64,000 bases of DNA from Intestinibacter bartlettii (GCA_025148965.1 CP102273.1:1674001-1738000), one strand, 5' to 3'; numbered from the stretch's first letter, positions 18,398 through 27,872 are shown. Made by a program: numbers and translations. The notes: generated by a model from the letters alone, not told the origin.

Positions 18398-19006
18398 TTG
18401 AGTTTTTATAATTTTATGCTAAAGCTTTTTAGTATATTTAGCAAGACTTTCTTTAAATTTGAAGTAATCGGTACAGAAAATATCCCAAGCGAGGGTAATT
18501 TGATTATAGCTGCAAATCACAAATCAAACTTAGATCCTATATTTGTAGCAAGTGCCGTAGATAAAAAAAGAAAGATGACGGCAATAGCAAAAGAGGAATT
18601 ATTTAAGAATAAGATTTTAGCAAAAATATTAAATAAAGTAGAAATTATACCTATTAATAGACAAAACCCAGGTCTTGGGACTATAAAGAGAATTCTTAAA
18701 TACATAAAAAATGATTATGCCCTTGTAATGTTCCCAGAAGGAACAAGAAGTAAAACTGATGATTTTAACAATGCAAAAGCTGGGCTTTCATTATTTGCAA
18801 CAAAAGCAAAAGCAGAAATTGTACCATGTACAATATACTCTAGCTATAAATTATTTAAACCTGCTAAAATATACTTTGGTAAACCTATATCACTTGAAGA
18901 ATACTATAAACAAAAATTAACTAGTGAAGATCACGAACGTATATCAGGCGAGGTTATGGATATCATAAAACAAAATTACTATAAGCTTGAAAAAGGCGAA
19001 ATCTAG
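18398..19006 (+). CDS. plsC: 1-acyl-sn-glycerol-3-phosphate acyltransferase
   Basis: A 202-aa membrane-associated acyltransferase that makes phosphatidic acid. The catalytic NHKSNLDP (HX4D) and the phosphate-binding FPEGTRS are both present, with a hydrophobic N-terminal segment. Translation starts at a TTG with GGGGAG eight bases before it. It lies 18 bp after cmk, and a wobble-rich terminator follows. Confidence 0.92.
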   Translation: MSFYNFMLKLFSIFSKTFFKFEVIGTENIPSEGNLIIAANHKSNLDPIFVASAVDKKRKMTAIAKEELFKNKILAKILNKVEIIPINRQNPGLGTIKRILKYIKNDYALVMFPEGTRSKTDDFNNAKAGLSLFATKAKAEIVPCTIYSSYKLFKPAKIYFGKPISLEEYYKQKLTSEDHERISGEVMDIIKQNYYKLEKGEI

Positions 19007-19011
19007 AAAAT

Positions 19012-19044
19012 AAGTCTTCATCATTGATGATGGAGGCTTTTTTG
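19012..19044 (+). terminator. Terminator after plsC
   Basis: An 11-bp stem with three G-U pairs and a TTGA loop, followed by TTTTTT. Confidence 0.75.
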
Positions 19045-19099
19045 ATATAATGAATTTAATAAAATAAAAATAGATATAAAATATAATAGGAGGACTTAT

Positions 19100-19939
19100 A
19101 TGGAAATTAAAATTGCTAAAAATGCTGGATTTTGTTTCGGTGTAAAAAGAGCTATGCAAATGGCAAGTGATGAACTTGACGATAAAAGCACAGAAGTTTA
19201 CTCACTTGGTCCATTAATACACAATAAACAAGCCGTAAGCAAATACGAAGAAAAAGGACTTAAAGTAGTAGAAGAAATAGAAAATATACCATCTAACGAA
19301 AGAGTTATTATAAGATCACACGGAGTTGGAGAAATTGTATACAACGAAGCTGAAAACAAAAGTGTAAAAATAGTAGATACAACATGTCCTTATGTGAAAA
19401 AAATTCATAAAATAGTAAATGATTTTTATAAAAAAGGATATAAAATCATAATAATAGGAAATAAAATACACCCAGAAGTTGTTGGAATAAACGGATGGTG
19501 CGAAAACTCTGCTATAGTAATAAAAAATGTAGACGATATAGACAATATAGAATTTGATAAAGATGCAAAATACTGTGTAGTAAGCCAAACTACTGTAGAT
19601 ATAGATAATTACGAAAAAATAGTAGAAAAACTAAATTCTATTTTAAAAGATACAGTAATGAAAAACACAATATGCTCTGCAACAAAAGAAAGACAACTTT
19701 CAGCTAAAAATCTAGCAAAAGAAGTTGACTGCATGATAGTAATAGGGGGCAAACACAGCTCTAACACACAAAAGCTAGTTAATATATGCAAAGATTTAAC
19801 AAATACATTTGCAATAGAGACAAAAGACGAACTTAATAAAGAAGAACTTAAAAACTATAAATCTATAGGTATAACAGCAGGAGCTTCAACTCCAGATTGG
19901 ATTATATCTGAGGTTATAGAGTTTTTAGAATCTATATAG
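19100..19939 (+). CDS. ispH: 4-hydroxy-3-methylbut-2-enyl diphosphate reductase
   Basis: A 279-aa [4Fe-4S] enzyme for the last step of the MEP isoprenoid pathway, giving IPP and DMAPP. The three cluster ligands are visible: Cys12 (GFCFGV), a Cys near 96 (DTTCPYV) and one near 191 (NTICSAT). The substrate loop ASTPDWI is near the end. Many clostridia fuse IspH to ribosomal S1 domains; this one is not fused. It has its own AGGAGG site and follows cmk-plsC. Confidence 0.94.
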   Translation: MEIKIAKNAGFCFGVKRAMQMASDELDDKSTEVYSLGPLIHNKQAVSKYEEKGLKVVEEIENIPSNERVIIRSHGVGEIVYNEAENKSVKIVDTTCPYVKKIHKIVNDFYKKGYKIIIIGNKIHPEVVGINGWCENSAIVIKNVDDIDNIEFDKDAKYCVVSQTTVDIDNYEKIVEKLNSILKDTVMKNTICSATKERQLSAKNLAKEVDCMIVIGGKHSSNTQKLVNICKDLTNTFAIETKDELNKEELKNYKSIGITAGASTPDWIISEVIEFLESI

Positions 19940-19940
19940 T

Positions 19941-19980
19941 AAAAGGTAAGCAAGGAATTATAGTACTTGCTTACCTTTTT
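19941..19980. terminator. Bidirectional terminator between ispH and the LysR gene
   Basis: A 14-bp stem AAAAGGTAAGCAAG (19941-19954) pairs with 19966-19979. There are T-runs on both strands, and the two genes converge here. Confidence 0.87.
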
Positions 19981-19983
19981 ATT

Positions 19984-20886
19984 TTATTTATCATTTATAA
20001 AAATATCCTTAGAAGTATCATTTATATATTTAATAAACTTCTTCACAGCAGGTACTTGATATGTATTTTTCTTATACGCCATATATATACATCTATCACA
20101 GCCAGAATTATTTATTTTAATCTTCTTTATATTAAAATTATCATAATTTACAATATCGGCGACAACAGCTACCCCAAATCCTTCTGATACAAGCCCATAT
20201 ATTCCATTTTCATCTTCACCTTCACAAATTACTTTTGGATTTATACCAACTTTTTTGAAAATATCTTTAGTTATTTTGCCAAGAGCTGTATTTTTATCAT
20301 ATACTACGACTGGATAAGAAGCTATATCCTTTAAATCTATACTTTCAACTTTGCTAAGTGGATGACCTATTGGAACTATTAATATAAGTTCATCTTTAAA
20401 TAGCAAATCAAATACTATATCTTCTTCATTTTCTACATAAGAGCAAAAGACTACATCGTATTTTGAATCTTTAAGCCCTTTTATCAAATCAGATGTTATC
20501 CCCTGTCTAAATGAGAAGGTTATATCTTTATTTTTTTCTAATTCTAAAAATGATCTTACTTTTTTAGGTATAAAATAAGGTGCAAGTGGGTATATATAAG
20601 CGATATCGATATGGCCTTCTGTCTCACTTGTTATTTGTCTTAATTTCTTTTCCCCGACTTCGAGTATCGATAAAGCTTCTTCAACATATTCTAAATAAAG
20701 CTTCCCGTATTTTGTAAGTGTTACATTTCGTCCCTGTCTTTCAAATAAATAGGTCCCCAAATCTTTTTCCAAATTTGAAATTGCAAGGCTTAAACTAGGC
20801 TGCGATACATTCAATTCATTTGCTGCTTGTCTAAAATGTTGAAGTTTTGCGACTGTTTTAAAATAATAAAGTTGATTTAAATTCAT
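19984..20886 (-). CDS. LysR-type transcriptional regulator
   Basis: A 300-aa LTTR. The N-terminal winged helix (1-60) has the family pattern LNQLYYFKTVAKLQHFRQAA and NVSQPSLSLAISNLEKDLG; the ligand-binding part covers 90-290. It is divergent from aroD with 168 bp between. A perfect 8-bp inverted repeat in that gap fits an LTTR site, so it probably activates aroD and the YdiB-type gene. The closest functional parallel I can name is QuiR of Listeria, a shikimate-responsive LTTR next to quinate/shikimate genes. The ligand here is inferred, not shown. Confidence 0.85.
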   Translation of the reverse strand: MNLNQLYYFKTVAKLQHFRQAANELNVSQPSLSLAISNLEKDLGTYLFERQGRNVTLTKYGKLYLEYVEEALSILEVGEKKLRQITSETEGHIDIAYIYPLAPYFIPKKVRSFLELEKNKDITFSFRQGITSDLIKGLKDSKYDVVFCSYVENEEDIVFDLLFKDELILIVPIGHPLSKVESIDLKDIASYPVVVYDKNTALGKITKDIFKKVGINPKVICEGEDENGIYGLVSEGFGVAVVADIVNYDNFNIKKIKINNSGCDRCIYMAYKKNTYQVPAVKKFIKYINDTSKDIFINDK

Positions 20887-20927
20887 TTTCTCACGTCCTA
20901 TATCTTATTTGACTTTAGTATAACATA

Positions 20928-20950
20928 ATTGATAGTTAAAACCTATCAAT
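20928..20950. promoter_or_regulatory. Probable LysR operator
   Basis: ATTGATAG-N7-CTATCAAT is a perfect 8-bp inverted repeat with LTTR-like T-N11-A geometry, centred between the LysR gene and aroD. A TATAAT at 20992-20997 lacks a good -35, as expected for an activator-dependent promoter. Confidence 0.65.
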
Positions 20951-21054
20951 ATTGATGAAAAATAATATTAGAATTATCATGATTGGCGTATTATAATAGA
21001 AGTATAACAAACGACAAAAAATTAACGAAGTTTAAATAGATAAGGGGAAATAAA

Positions 21055-21819
21055 ATGGCAAACATAGTTGAAGTAAGAAATTTAAAATTAGGTGAAGGTA
21101 TCCCAAAAATATGTGTACCTTTAGTAGGAAAAACAAATGAAGAAATTCTAGAAGAAGCTAAATTCTTAAAAAATGTGAAATTCGACTTAATCGAATGGAG
21201 AGTTGACCACTACGAAAACGTAGAAAATCTTGAAAAAGTAAAAGAAATAGTAAAAGCTCTTAGAGAAGAAGTTGGAGAAACTGTTATACTATTCACTTTC
21301 AGAAGTAAAAAAGAAGGTGGAGAGCTAGAAGTAAGTGATGAGTATTATGCACAGCTTAATAAAACAGTATCAGAAACTAAATTAGTTGATTTAGTAGATG
21401 TAGAATTATTTACTGGAGATGAAATAGTAAAGGATATAGTTGAAACTGCACACAATAATGGAGTTAAAGTTGTAATGTCAAACCACGACTTCTTTAAAAC
21501 ACCAGCAAAAGAAGAAATAATATCAAGACTTTGCAAAATGCAAGATTTAGGAGCAGATTTACCTAAAATAGCAGTTATGCCAAATACATCAGAAGATGTA
21601 GTTACATTATTAGCTGCAACTGAAGAAATGTCTACAAAACATGCAAATAGACCAATAATAACAATGTCTATGGGAGGACTTGGTCTTGTAAGTCGTTTAG
21701 CAGGAGAAACTTTCGGTTCAGCGCTTACTTTTGGAGCTGCAAAAGCTGCTTCAGCACCAGGACAAATATCAGTAGACAAACTTGCTACAATACTTGAAGT
21801 AATGCATGAAAGCAGATAA
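21055..21819 (+). CDS. aroD: Type I 3-dehydroquinate dehydratase
   Basis: A 254-aa class I dehydroquinase that forms a Schiff base. The catalytic His is at 144 (SNHDF) and the Schiff-base Lys at 171 (LPKIAV). The N-terminal ICVPLVGKT and the C-terminal SAPGQISVD are typical. The reaction converts 3-dehydroquinate to 3-dehydroshikimate in either direction. It stands apart from other shikimate-pathway genes, next to a YdiB-like dehydrogenase and a LysR gene. That favours quinate/shikimate use over aromatic amino acid synthesis, though both remain possible. Confidence 0.93.
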   Translation: MANIVEVRNLKLGEGIPKICVPLVGKTNEEILEEAKFLKNVKFDLIEWRVDHYENVENLEKVKEIVKALREEVGETVILFTFRSKKEGGELEVSDEYYAQLNKTVSETKLVDLVDVELFTGDEIVKDIVETAHNNGVKVVMSNHDFFKTPAKEEIISRLCKMQDLGADLPKIAVMPNTSEDVVTLLAATEEMSTKHANRPIITMSMGGLGLVSRLAGETFGSALTFGAAKAASAPGQISVDKLATILEVMHESR

Positions 21820-21897
21820 TTAAAACTTAAAATAAATAAGATTATAATTAACTTATAAAAATAAATAATTAGGATATATAAATCGGAGGAATATAAA

Positions 21898-22770
21898 ATG
21901 GCAGAAAGAATAACAGGACATACAGAATTAATAGGATTAATAGCTACACCAATAAGACATTCATCATCACCAAGAATGCATAATGAAGCATTTGCAAAAT
22001 TAGGACTTGATTATGCTTACTTAGCATTTGAAGTAGGAAATGAAGAATTAGAAGATACTATAAAAGGATTTAGAGCAATGAAAGTTAGAGGTTCTAATGT
22101 ATCAATGCCTAATAAAACAGTAGTTCACAAATACTTAGACAAATTATCAGATGCTGCAGAAATGTGTGGTGCTGTAAACACTATAGTTAATGATGACGGT
22201 GTATTAACTGGTCATATAACAGATGGTATAGGATATATGAGTGGATTAAAAGATGCTGGCATAGATATAATAGGCAAAAAAATGACTATAGTAGGTGCTG
22301 GTGGAGCTGCTACAGCTATACAAGTACAAGCTGCTCTTGATGGAGTTAAAGAAATATCTATATTCAATAGAAAAGATGAATTTTATGAAAGAGCTCAAAA
22401 AACAGTTAAAGATATAAATGAAAAAACTAACTGTAAAGCTACTTTATATGACTTAGAAGATTTAGATAAATTAAAAGAAGAAATAGCTTCAAGCTACATA
22501 TTCACAAATGCTACAGGAATGGGTATGAAACCACTTGAAGGACAAACTTATATACCAGATAAATCATTCTTAAGAGAAGATTTAATAGTAACTGATGTTG
22601 TTTACGCTCCAGCTGAAACTGCACTTTTAAAAATGGCTAAAGAAGTTGGTTGCAAAACATTAAATGGTTTCCCAATGATGTTATTCCAAGGTGCTGCAGC
22701 ATTTAAACTTTGGACTAATCAAGATATGCCAATAGAACATGTTAAAGAAGTTATGGGTATACAATATTAA
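21898..22770 (+). CDS. ydiB: Shikimate/quinate dehydrogenase, YdiB type
   Basis: A 290-aa NAD(P)-dependent dehydrogenase. The catalytic region SSSPRMHNEAF and NVSMPNKTVV, the Rossmann GAGGAATA and the C-terminal MMLFQGAAAFKLWT are all present. The pattern RGSNVSMPNK, FNRKDEFYERA and GMKPLE is closer to E. coli YdiB, which accepts quinate and shikimate with NAD or NADP, than to AroE. It lies 78 bp after aroD on the same strand with its own GGAGG site. E. coli also has ydiB next to aroD. An AroE role is the alternative. Confidence 0.86.
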   Translation: MAERITGHTELIGLIATPIRHSSSPRMHNEAFAKLGLDYAYLAFEVGNEELEDTIKGFRAMKVRGSNVSMPNKTVVHKYLDKLSDAAEMCGAVNTIVNDDGVLTGHITDGIGYMSGLKDAGIDIIGKKMTIVGAGGAATAIQVQAALDGVKEISIFNRKDEFYERAQKTVKDINEKTNCKATLYDLEDLDKLKEEIASSYIFTNATGMGMKPLEGQTYIPDKSFLREDLIVTDVVYAPAETALLKMAKEVGCKTLNGFPMMLFQGAAAFKLWTNQDMPIEHVKEVMGIQY

Positions 22771-22815
22771 TAAGCGTTTAACATAAAATTTAAATATATT
22801 GTTGTTTATATAAAG

Positions 22816-22855
22816 GAAGCTTGCGAGATAGTCATCTATTTTGTGAGCTTCTTTT
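22816..22855 (+). terminator. Terminator after the aroD-ydiB operon
   Basis: A 16-bp stem with four wobble pairs around a TCAT loop, followed by TTTT. Confidence 0.7.
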
Positions 22856-22962
22856 AACATTTGTTTGAAATTTTCGAAATATTTTACGGAAAAAGGTTTA
22901 TATTTTCCATAATTTGTATTACAATATAATTTATATAAAATTATAAATTATAGGGGGCACAA

Positions 22963-24282
22963 ATGAATAATAAAAAGGCACTAGATGTAGTAGTAGTTGG
23001 ATTCGCATTGTTTTCAATGTTTTTCGGCGCAGGGAATTTATTATTTCCACCGTATTTAGGACTTGTATCTGGAACTAACTGGATAGTTTCACTATCAGGA
23101 TTTATACTAACAGATATAATCCTAGCGCTTGTAGTAGTAATGGCAGCAGTTAAATTTGATGGGGATCTAGATTTAACTTTAAGCAGAGCTGGTAAAAAAT
23201 TTGCAAGAGCAATCATAATAGCATCTATATTATGTATTGGACCATTACTTGCAATACCAAGAAATGGAGCTACAACTTATGAAATGGGTATAGCACCTAT
23301 ACTTGGATTTGATACACCAATAGCTAAACTAATGGTTTCAATAATTTTCTTTGTACTTACATTATTACTAACAATAAGACCATCAAAAGTTGTAGATATA
23401 ATAGGTAAGTTTTTAACACCAGCACTTTTAATATGCTTAGCTATACTAATAGTAATGGGTATAATAAATCCAATAGGAGATGTGAGCAGTACTCAACTTA
23501 TAGAAAACAATTTATTTGCAGAAGGGGTAGCACAAGGTTATCAAACATTAGATACACTAGCAGCTGTTGCATTTTCAACAGTAGCTATAACTGCAATAAT
23601 ACAAAGAGGATATAGTGACTCAAAAGAAAAAGTTAAACTTACATTACAATCTGGGCTAATTTCAGGTGTATTTTTAGCTTTAGTATACGCAGGTCTTACA
23701 TATTTAGGTTCAATGTTATCTACTACTTATGGAGTAGATACACCACAAGCTTCTTTGATGGTAGTTATAACAAATGCTATATTAGGTAAGCCAGGAAAAA
23801 TAATATTAGGAATAATAGTTTCACTAGCTTGTTTAACAACATCTATAGGGCTTACTTCATCAGCAGCAAGCTATTTTTCAAATATAAGTAATGGAAAGGT
23901 AAAATACCAAACACTAGTAATAGGTATTTGTGTATTTAGTTTAATATTAGCTAATTTCGGTGTAAGTACAATCATACAATTTTCAGCACCAGTTCTAGAA
24001 ATTGTTTGTCCTGTACTAGTAGCTCTTATAGCTACAACTTTCTTAGATAAATATATAAAAAATGATAATGTATTTAAAGGTGTTGCATACGTTACATTAT
24101 TAGTAAGTATATTATCAGTAGGAAGTAGCTTATTTAATATAACTCAAGTTTCTGACTTACTTTCAAAATTGCCACTAGCTCAATATGGGTTTAACTGGGT
24201 TTTACCAGCAATCTTAGGTGGAGTTATTGGAAACTTTATAAAAACTAAAAAGAATGTAAATAGCAATCAAAAGGCTATATAA
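22963..24282 (+). CDS. brnQ: Branched-chain amino acid carrier BrnQ
   Basis: A 439-aa LIVCS-family symporter for leucine, isoleucine and valine. About 12 hydrophobic helices are seen. The N-terminal FALFSMFFGAGNLLFPP is the family hallmark, and GPLLAIPRNGATTYE follows in helix 3. Uptake is Na+ or H+ coupled. The start ATG follows AGGGGG. It is monocistronic and closed by a perfect hairpin. Clostridia that run Stickland fermentation often carry several copies. Confidence 0.93.
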   Translation: MNNKKALDVVVVGFALFSMFFGAGNLLFPPYLGLVSGTNWIVSLSGFILTDIILALVVVMAAVKFDGDLDLTLSRAGKKFARAIIIASILCIGPLLAIPRNGATTYEMGIAPILGFDTPIAKLMVSIIFFVLTLLLTIRPSKVVDIIGKFLTPALLICLAILIVMGIINPIGDVSSTQLIENNLFAEGVAQGYQTLDTLAAVAFSTVAITAIIQRGYSDSKEKVKLTLQSGLISGVFLALVYAGLTYLGSMLSTTYGVDTPQASLMVVITNAILGKPGKIILGIIVSLACLTTSIGLTSSAASYFSNISNGKVKYQTLVIGICVFSLILANFGVSTIIQFSAPVLEIVCPVLVALIATTFLDKYIKNDNVFKGVAYVTLLVSILSVGSSLFNITQVSDLLSKLPLAQYGFNWVLPAILGGVIGNFIKTKKNVNSNQKAI

Positions 24283-24310
24283 AAACAAAAATATACTAAT
24301 CTTTTAAATG

Positions 24311-24345
24311 GGGTGAACATAAAATAAGTGTTCACCCTTTTACTT
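24311..24345 (+). terminator. Terminator after brnQ
   Basis: GGGTGAACA pairs with TGTTCACCC around a 9-nt loop, then TTTTACTTTT. Confidence 0.87.
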
Positions 24346-24356
24346 TTAACTTATAA

Positions 24357-24380
24357 CACATAGGAAATTATATTTATTTA
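24357..24380. repeat. Second copy of the tldE-downstream repeat arm
   Basis: These 24 bases differ at one position from 6104-6127. Only the left arm is present; the DnaA box and right arm are absent. A more distant relative starts near 15756. Confidence 0.5.
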
Positions 24381-24479
24381 TAAAAAATAATAAAAAAGGC
24401 TATTTTTCAAAACAAATACTATTCTTTGTATATAAATACTGGTACAATAGGTATAGCTGACTAAAATAGGGGGTAAGAA

Positions 24480-25571
24480 ATGAACAAGACGACATTAAGC
24501 GAAAATATAAAAAAGTTAGGCCTTAGATTATTTGAAGATAAAACAGCTTCAGAGCTTGAAGATATAATAAAAGAGATTTTTCCAAGTGCAGAAGTAATGT
24601 CAGACTTTGTGAATTATAAAAACAACTTAGGACATATAACTTTTAAAATAAATGAACCTTATACTGGTGAGTTTGGAAAAACTGAAATATGGAATGAAGT
24701 TAAAATAGTAGAGGAATATCTAAGAGTGTACGATCTTTATATAGATATTCAAAAAAATGATAAAAATAAAGCTATATTAAAAGCATATGTAAGTATAGAC
24801 TATTTAGATAATGAAAATGAACTTAAATATTTTAACTCAAATATAGAAACAATATATGCTGTAAATGAAGGAAATAGAATTTTAAATTACTATATAGATG
24901 CAGTAACTGCACAAAGACAAGAAAACGAAGATTATATAGAGCAATATAAAGATTATTCAACACAAACTATAGATGAAGTTGAATTAAAATTAAAAGCAAA
25001 AGCTCTAGGAAAACTACTTCTTGATACACAAAACTTAAAACATCCAAATTACAGAGATATACAAAACAGCATAATGAGTATATTCCCAAGTGCAAAATAT
25101 AAAGGATGTGTAGATATATATAGAAAAACAAACACTATAAATGTAATACAGTTTTCTATATTAGAAGAATATAGTGGAAAGATTACACACAACCATGTTT
25201 CTTCAAAATCTATAAAAGATGCTAAAGCTAAAACTGAGTTTATAAATATTTGTCTAGAAATTAATGAAGAAACAGGCTCTGCATTTATCGAAACAAAATT
25301 ATGCGATGCTTATATAGGAAATAATAAGGTTCTAGATATATATGAAAGAAGCATAGATATAATAAATTTAGAACATACTTTATTTGAAAATATAAAATCT
25401 GAAATAGAAAATATAAATAAATCACTATATCTTAAAGGGAAGAAAACAGCTAAAGAATGTGAAGCTTTAATAATAAGTTTATTAGAAAAAGACGAACATA
25501 AAAATGAATATGTAAAAGATCTTTTATTAAAAGCTAGAAATAGATATTCTAGGTTGGGAGATATAGAGTAA
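24480..25571 (+). CDS. Uncharacterised protein with internal duplication
   Basis: A 363-aa soluble acidic protein with no signal peptide or membrane segment. Two halves look homologous. Residues about 20-140 and 185-300 share the order: helix, IFPSA, an aromatic strand, ITFKI or IQFSI, E-YTG or E-YSG, then a strand-rich part ending DLYIDIQ or NICLEIN and DY or DAY. I do not recognise a family with a known function. It is monocistronic, with AGGGGG before the ATG and a terminator behind it, directly upstream of a two-component system. Confidence 0.75.
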   Translation: MNKTTLSENIKKLGLRLFEDKTASELEDIIKEIFPSAEVMSDFVNYKNNLGHITFKINEPYTGEFGKTEIWNEVKIVEEYLRVYDLYIDIQKNDKNKAILKAYVSIDYLDNENELKYFNSNIETIYAVNEGNRILNYYIDAVTAQRQENEDYIEQYKDYSTQTIDEVELKLKAKALGKLLLDTQNLKHPNYRDIQNSIMSIFPSAKYKGCVDIYRKTNTINVIQFSILEEYSGKITHNHVSSKSIKDAKAKTEFINICLEINEETGSAFIETKLCDAYIGNNKVLDIYERSIDIINLEHTLFENIKSEIENINKSLYLKGKKTAKECEALIISLLEKDEHKNEYVKDLLLKARNRYSRLGDIE

Positions 25572-25577
25572 TATATG

Positions 25578-25603
25578 GGATGGCAAATATGTCATCCTTT
25601 TTT
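25578..25603 (+). terminator. Terminator after the duplicated-domain gene
   Basis: GGATGGCA pairs with TGTCATCC around AATA, followed by TTTTTT. Confidence 0.75.
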
Positions 25604-25706
25604 CTTAAGTAAATTATATATTTACTAATTTTAAAAAATCTTATACTATATAAATAGCAATTTATAAAACTATAATTAAAATAAATTATAAAAAGAAGGG
25701 AAAAAT

Positions 25707-26417
25707 ATGAAAAATATACTTATGGTAGAAGACGACAGTACGATTGCATTTGCTGTAAAATATGCAGTCGAACAAGAGGGCTTTAATTTAGATATAGCAG
25801 AAAATCTAGAAAATGCAAGAAAAATAGTAAATAGCAAGGAATACGACTTAATACTACTTGATGTTATGCTTCCAGATGGAAATGGATATGAATTTTTAAA
25901 ACAATTACGTGAACACGATGAAGATACACCAGTGATATTTTTAACTGCATGTGATGAAGAAGTTAATATAGTAATGGGGTTAGATATAGGAGGAGACGAC
26001 TATATAACAAAACCGTTTAGAGTTAGAGAACTTATATCGAGAATTAATGCAATACTTAGAAGAAAAGGTAAATCTCAAGATAGCAATAAAAAAATCCTTA
26101 AATTCAAAAATATATCAATACATACATTGGAAGCTAGGGTATTTAAAAATAACGAAGAGATATTTTTAACTTCAGCCGAATACAAGCTTCTTTTAATATT
26201 AATCCAAAATAAAAATATGGTACTATCGAGAGCTCAGATATTAGAAAAACTTTGGGATGTTACGTATGATTTTATAAATGACAATACACTTAGCGTATAT
26301 ATAAAGAGGCTTCGTGAAAAAATAGAAGACGACTCATCAAAACCACAGTATATACTTACTGTAAGAGGACTTGGTTATAAGTGGAATGGAAGTGACGACA
26401 ATGAGAATACTATCTAA
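25707..26417 (+). CDS. OmpR-family response regulator
   Basis: A 236-aa two-domain regulator. The receiver (1-118) has the acidic pair EDD, the phosphorylated Asp in LLDVMLP and the switch Lys in ITKPF. The C-terminal winged helix (135-230) has the trans-reg fold ending in TVRGLGYKW. It overlaps the histidine kinase gene by 17 nt, so they are coupled. An FtsX-type ABC exporter follows with its own promoter, an arrangement typical of antimicrobial-peptide sensing modules in Firmicutes. Confidence 0.92.
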   Translation: MKNILMVEDDSTIAFAVKYAVEQEGFNLDIAENLENARKIVNSKEYDLILLDVMLPDGNGYEFLKQLREHDEDTPVIFLTACDEEVNIVMGLDIGGDDYITKPFRVRELISRINAILRRKGKSQDSNKKILKFKNISIHTLEARVFKNNEEIFLTSAEYKLLLILIQNKNMVLSRAQILEKLWDVTYDFINDNTLSVYIKRLREKIEDDSSKPQYILTVRGLGYKWNGSDDNENTI

Positions 26418-27639
26418 TCCAGAAGTAAAAAAATACAACTTAAATCTTTTTCTTATGTTTATTGCATCAATAATAATTATGTTATTTGTAAATATAATGA
26501 GCTTAAATATAATTAAAGATAATATAGTTATAAATAATCAAGCAATAGTCGGAAATATATTATCAAAACATCCAGAATTAGAAAATGAAATAGTAGATAT
26601 AATAACTCAGTCTAATACTAATCAAAATGTGGAACTTGGAAAAGAAGTATTAGAAAAATATAATTATAAAAGTTCAATAACATTAAAAGAAGAACCTATA
26701 ATAAAAAATAATTTTTCGAAAATACTCAAATTAAACTTTGCATTTATAATATTTGTATTTATATCATTTGCTATGTTGTCATTTAGCTTTTTTATAGATT
26801 TATACAAAGATATAAAAGATATGACTGATTATGTATATCATAGTTCTGAAGGCCGAGAATACCAAATGAAAAACAAAAATCAAGAAGGTCAAATGGGGCT
26901 TTTAAAAACAGAGCTTATGAAAATGACAACTGTATTAAAAGAAAAGGTGGCCCTTTTACACAGCGAAAAAATATTTTTAAATGATACTATATCAGATATA
27001 TCGCACCAGCTAAAAACACCGATGACATCACTTATGTTACTGACTGACCTTATGTATAATGATTTAGATAAAGAAAAGAAAATCGAGTTTTTAGATAGAA
27101 TAAATGCACAACTATCTCGTATGGACTGGCTAATCAAAAGTATGTTAAAGCTTTCAAAACTAGAAGCTAAAGTTATAGATTTTAAAACAGAAAAAGTAAA
27201 TATAAATGAACTTATAAGAAGATCTATAAGTCCTTTGTCTGTACCCATGGAGCTTAAAAATATAAGTTTAAATATAAATGGAGATAAAGAAGCTTCTTAT
27301 ATAGGTGATATAGAATGGTCATCAGAAGCTTTGGGCAATATAATCAAAAACTGCATAGAACATACAAAAGAAGGCGGAAATTTAAATATAAGTTATGAAG
27401 AAAACCCTATATATTCAGAAATAGTAATAAAAGACAACGGCGAGGGTATAGATAAAGACGATATTCCAAATATATTTAAACGCTTTTATAAAGGTAAAAA
27501 CAGCAAAAGTGACAGTGTTGGAATAGGTCTCGCTATGGCAAAATCGATTATAGAAAGCCAAAATGGTGATATATATGTAAAAAGCGAAAAGAATATGGGA
27601 ACTGAGTTTCATATCACATTTCACAAAAGGTACAATTAA
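26401..27639 (+). CDS. Sensor histidine kinase
   Basis: A 412-aa membrane kinase. TM1 is at about 12-37, an extracellular loop of about 70 residues follows, TM2 is at about 105-130, and then a short linker leads to HisKA with the phospho-His in DISHQLKTP and an ATPase with the N, G1 and G2 boxes (NCIEH, DNGEGI, GIGLAMAK). The ATG at 26401 overlaps the regulator gene; the upstream in-frame ATG lies deeper in that gene. The loop is longer than in BceS-type kinases, so direct ligand sensing is possible. Confidence 0.9.
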   Translation: MRILSNPEVKKYNLNLFLMFIASIIIMLFVNIMSLNIIKDNIVINNQAIVGNILSKHPELENEIVDIITQSNTNQNVELGKEVLEKYNYKSSITLKEEPIIKNNFSKILKLNFAFIIFVFISFAMLSFSFFIDLYKDIKDMTDYVYHSSEGREYQMKNKNQEGQMGLLKTELMKMTTVLKEKVALLHSEKIFLNDTISDISHQLKTPMTSLMLLTDLMYNDLDKEKKIEFLDRINAQLSRMDWLIKSMLKLSKLEAKVIDFKTEKVNINELIRRSISPLSVPMELKNISLNINGDKEASYIGDIEWSSEALGNIIKNCIEHTKEGGNLNISYEENPIYSEIVIKDNGEGIDKDDIPNIFKRFYKGKNSKSDSVGIGLAMAKSIIESQNGDIYVKSEKNMGTEFHITFHKRYN

Positions 27640-27650
27640 TTAAAAATACT

Positions 27651-27685
27651 AATCCAGTAGATATATTGATTCTACTGGATTTTTT
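27651..27685 (+). terminator. Terminator after the kinase gene
   Basis: AATCCAGTAGA pairs with TCTACTGGATT (11 bp), followed by TTTT. Confidence 0.85.
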
Positions 27686-27759
27686 GCGTTTATATATTAT
27701 GTATTTTAAAATTTCAAAGTTATATACTTTAGTGACTAAATTGTAATTTTCTAATTCAC

Positions 27760-27850
27760 TTGACTGTAAGATAATAAATATAGAATATAAGTATAATAAT
27801 TAATACATAAAGAAATCATTACTTAACAGTTTTTATGTTATTTCTTTATG
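27760..27850 (+). promoter_or_regulatory. Promoter and 5' hairpin of the ABC exporter
   Basis: TTGACT (27760-27765) and GAATAT (27783-27788) are 17 bp apart. Downstream, CATAAAGAAAT (27806-27816) and ATTTCTTTATG (27840-27850) form a perfect 11-bp inverted repeat before the GGGAGG site. The repeat could be an RNA leader hairpin or a DNA site. Confidence 0.6.
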
Positions 27851-27872
27851 ATTATACTTCAGGGAGGATAAA

